Shown: in pieces, positions 6,174 through 6,997 of the stretch
Layout: each line of letters starts with the position of its first letter
How positions within the stretch are numbered: position 1 is the first letter of the stretch
Source of the DNA: Actinomycetes bacterium
Lineage (GTDB): Bacteria > Actinomycetota > Aquicultoria > CAJVYJ01 > JAUVQD01
Direction: 5' to 3'
Assembly (NCBI GenBank): GCA_030598355.1
Contig: JAUVQD010000072.1
Span: 1 to 6,997, forward strand
DNA: 6,997 nt
Notes under the pieces: model-generated
What the model was told of the DNA's origin: nothing
Seen by the model: only the letters and a program-made list of their open reading frames with translations
Databases searched by the model: none
Translations under genes and position numbers: made by a program

Positions 6174-6997
6174 CTACAATATTATCGCTCTAGCCCAACC
6201 AATTCCGGCTTCTTTCATAATCTTTGACAATATTTCATTTGGAATCGGGCTATCGACATTGAGACCCATGACGGCGTCTCCCTGGATCTTTTTCCGACCC
6301 ACTTGCATGCTGGCAATATTGATATCTTCGGCTCCCAATAGCGTTCCGACTTTTCCAATCATTCCGGGAACGTCTTTGTAGCGAAAGAATGCCATATATT
6401 TTGACGGCGCGATGTCAATCTCGAAATCAAGCATCTTAACAAAGCGCGGCTCATCTTTCTTGCCAATTAGGGTGCCCGCAACTGCGACAGAATGACCATT
6501 GCCGACCGAGCGCACTGTCACAAGATTCACATAATCTTTCGAAGTCGACTGAGTCGATTTCTTTATTGTTATGCCTCGCTCTTCAGCCACCAGTGTCGCG
6601 TTGACAAAATTAACCGGCTCGCTCGCCACAGTCTGAAAAGCACCGACTAAAACAGCGGATGTAAGCAGCCCGGTATCGAAATCAGCGATATGCCCGTTGT
6701 ACTCGATTTCCACCTTCTCTAATGGATCTTCGAGCATTTGCACCAAGACTTTTCCCAATTGTTGGCAAAGCGGAATAAAAGGCTGCAATTTCTCAGCTAC
6801 ATCGGATGGTACCGGTGCGATATTGACCGCGTTTCCAACAAACTCTCCGCTTAAGCCCGCCACGACCTGCTCGGCTATCGTAACTCCGGCCTTGTCTTGA
6901 GCTTCAAGGGTAGATGCTCCCAAGTGCGGTGTAGCCACAACGCAGTCAACCCCAAACAGCGGGCTTTCCGTGCACGGCTCTTTTGGATAGACGTCGA
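6174..6997 (-). CDS. serA: D-3-phosphoglycerate dehydrogenase SerA, C-terminal part (partial)
   Basis: The frame is open to the window edge, so the start lies beyond 6997; 273 residues are visible before the TAG at 6174. It begins DVYPKEPCTESPLFG and continues into VVATPHLGAST, the end of the NAD-binding/catalytic domain; the His in TPHLG is the acid-base catalyst of D-2-hydroxyacid dehydrogenases. An intervening (ASB) domain follows, about 6430-6850, and then an ACT domain at about 6177-6400 with RYKDVPGMIGKVGTLLG and INIASMQVGRK. This is the long bacterial SerA form, also seen in Mycobacterium and Bacillus, where the ACT domain can bind serine as feedback inhibitor. The enzyme oxidises 3-phosphoglycerate to 3-phosphohydroxypyruvate, the first step of serine synthesis. 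It converges on the PstS-like gene with 12 bases between stops. No terminator hairpin is obvious in that gap. The visible part is intact. Confidence 0.95.
   Translation of the reverse strand, partial: DVYPKEPCTESPLFGVDCVVATPHLGASTLEAQDKAGVTIAEQVVAGLSGEFVGNAVNIAPVPSDVAEKLQPFIPLCQQLGKVLVQMLEDPLEKVEIEYNGHIADFDTGLLTSAVLVGAFQTVASEPVNFVNATLVAEERGITIKKSTQSTSKDYVNLVTVRSVGNGHSVAVAGTLIGKKDEPRFVKMLDFEIDIAPSKYMAFFRYKDVPGMIGKVGTLLGAEDINIASMQVGRKKIQGDAVMGLNVDSPIPNEILSKIMKEAGIGWARAIIL

Noticed and set aside
6159..6176. Bidirectional terminator between the PstS-like gene and serA
   Set aside because: Only a tiny GATC-ATT-GATC inverted repeat is present, just before and over the stop, without a T tract on either strand.
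6174..6938. Taking the GTG at 6936-6938 as the serA start
   Set aside because: The frame continues upstream to the window edge with clear SerA sequence (DVYPKEPC, SPLFG), so this GTG is an internal valine codon.
1..6997. CRISPR array, tRNA, rRNA or insertion sequence
   Set aside because: No regularly spaced repeats, cloverleaf with conserved tRNA boxes, rRNA motifs, transposase-like frames or terminal inverted repeats were seen.

Overview
This is a bacterial window of moderate GC content by eye. Most of it is a leucine-biosynthesis operon read on the minus strand, with the ends of two unrelated genes at the borders. The operon has a T-box leader, which points to a Gram-positive-type lineage (Bacillota, Actinomycetota, Chloroflexota or an uncultivated relative). 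The T-box has a very compact Stem I. Ultrashort Stem I elements are best known from Actinomycetota, so a deep-branching actinobacterial relative is a reasonable guess, but the sequence does not prove it.

Layout, left to right. Positions 1-177 (+) hold the C-terminal end of an HD-GYP (cyclic-di-GMP phosphodiesterase type) protein. It converges on the operon, and a hairpin terminator at 160-186 (-) closes the operon while overlapping the HD-GYP stop codon. The operon runs from right to left. It starts with a strong sigma-A-like promoter (5122-5150) and a leucine T-box leader (about 4901-5115, with terminator and antiterminator). The genes follow in the order leuA (4879-3380), leuC (3325-2075), leuD (2047-1532), leuB (1535-465) and a half-size GDT1/TMEM165-family cation transporter (462-187). 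leuD and leuB overlap by ATGA, and leuB and the GDT1 gene are two bases apart.

Together leuACDB carry 2-oxoisovalerate to 2-oxoisocaproate, the keto acid of leucine. LeuA makes 2-isopropylmalate, LeuC and LeuD isomerise it, and LeuB oxidises and decarboxylates it. Uncharged leucine tRNA should open transcription through the T-box. LeuA also keeps its C-terminal regulatory domain, so feedback by leucine is likely as a second control layer.

The right-hand part holds a plus-strand PstS-like periplasmic binding protein gene (5382-6161) with no signal peptide in its own frame. A 33-codon membrane-segment frame with a good ribosome binding site (5291-5392) sits just upstream in another frame, so this locus looks broken or rearranged. 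It converges on the 3' two thirds of serA (6174-6997, -), encoding the long-form D-3-phosphoglycerate dehydrogenase, which runs off the window. I see no CRISPR array, tRNA, rRNA, insertion sequence or defence system here. The points that merit a second look are the compact transcriptional leucine T-box, the transporter at the end of the leu operon, and the damaged N-terminus of the binding-protein gene.
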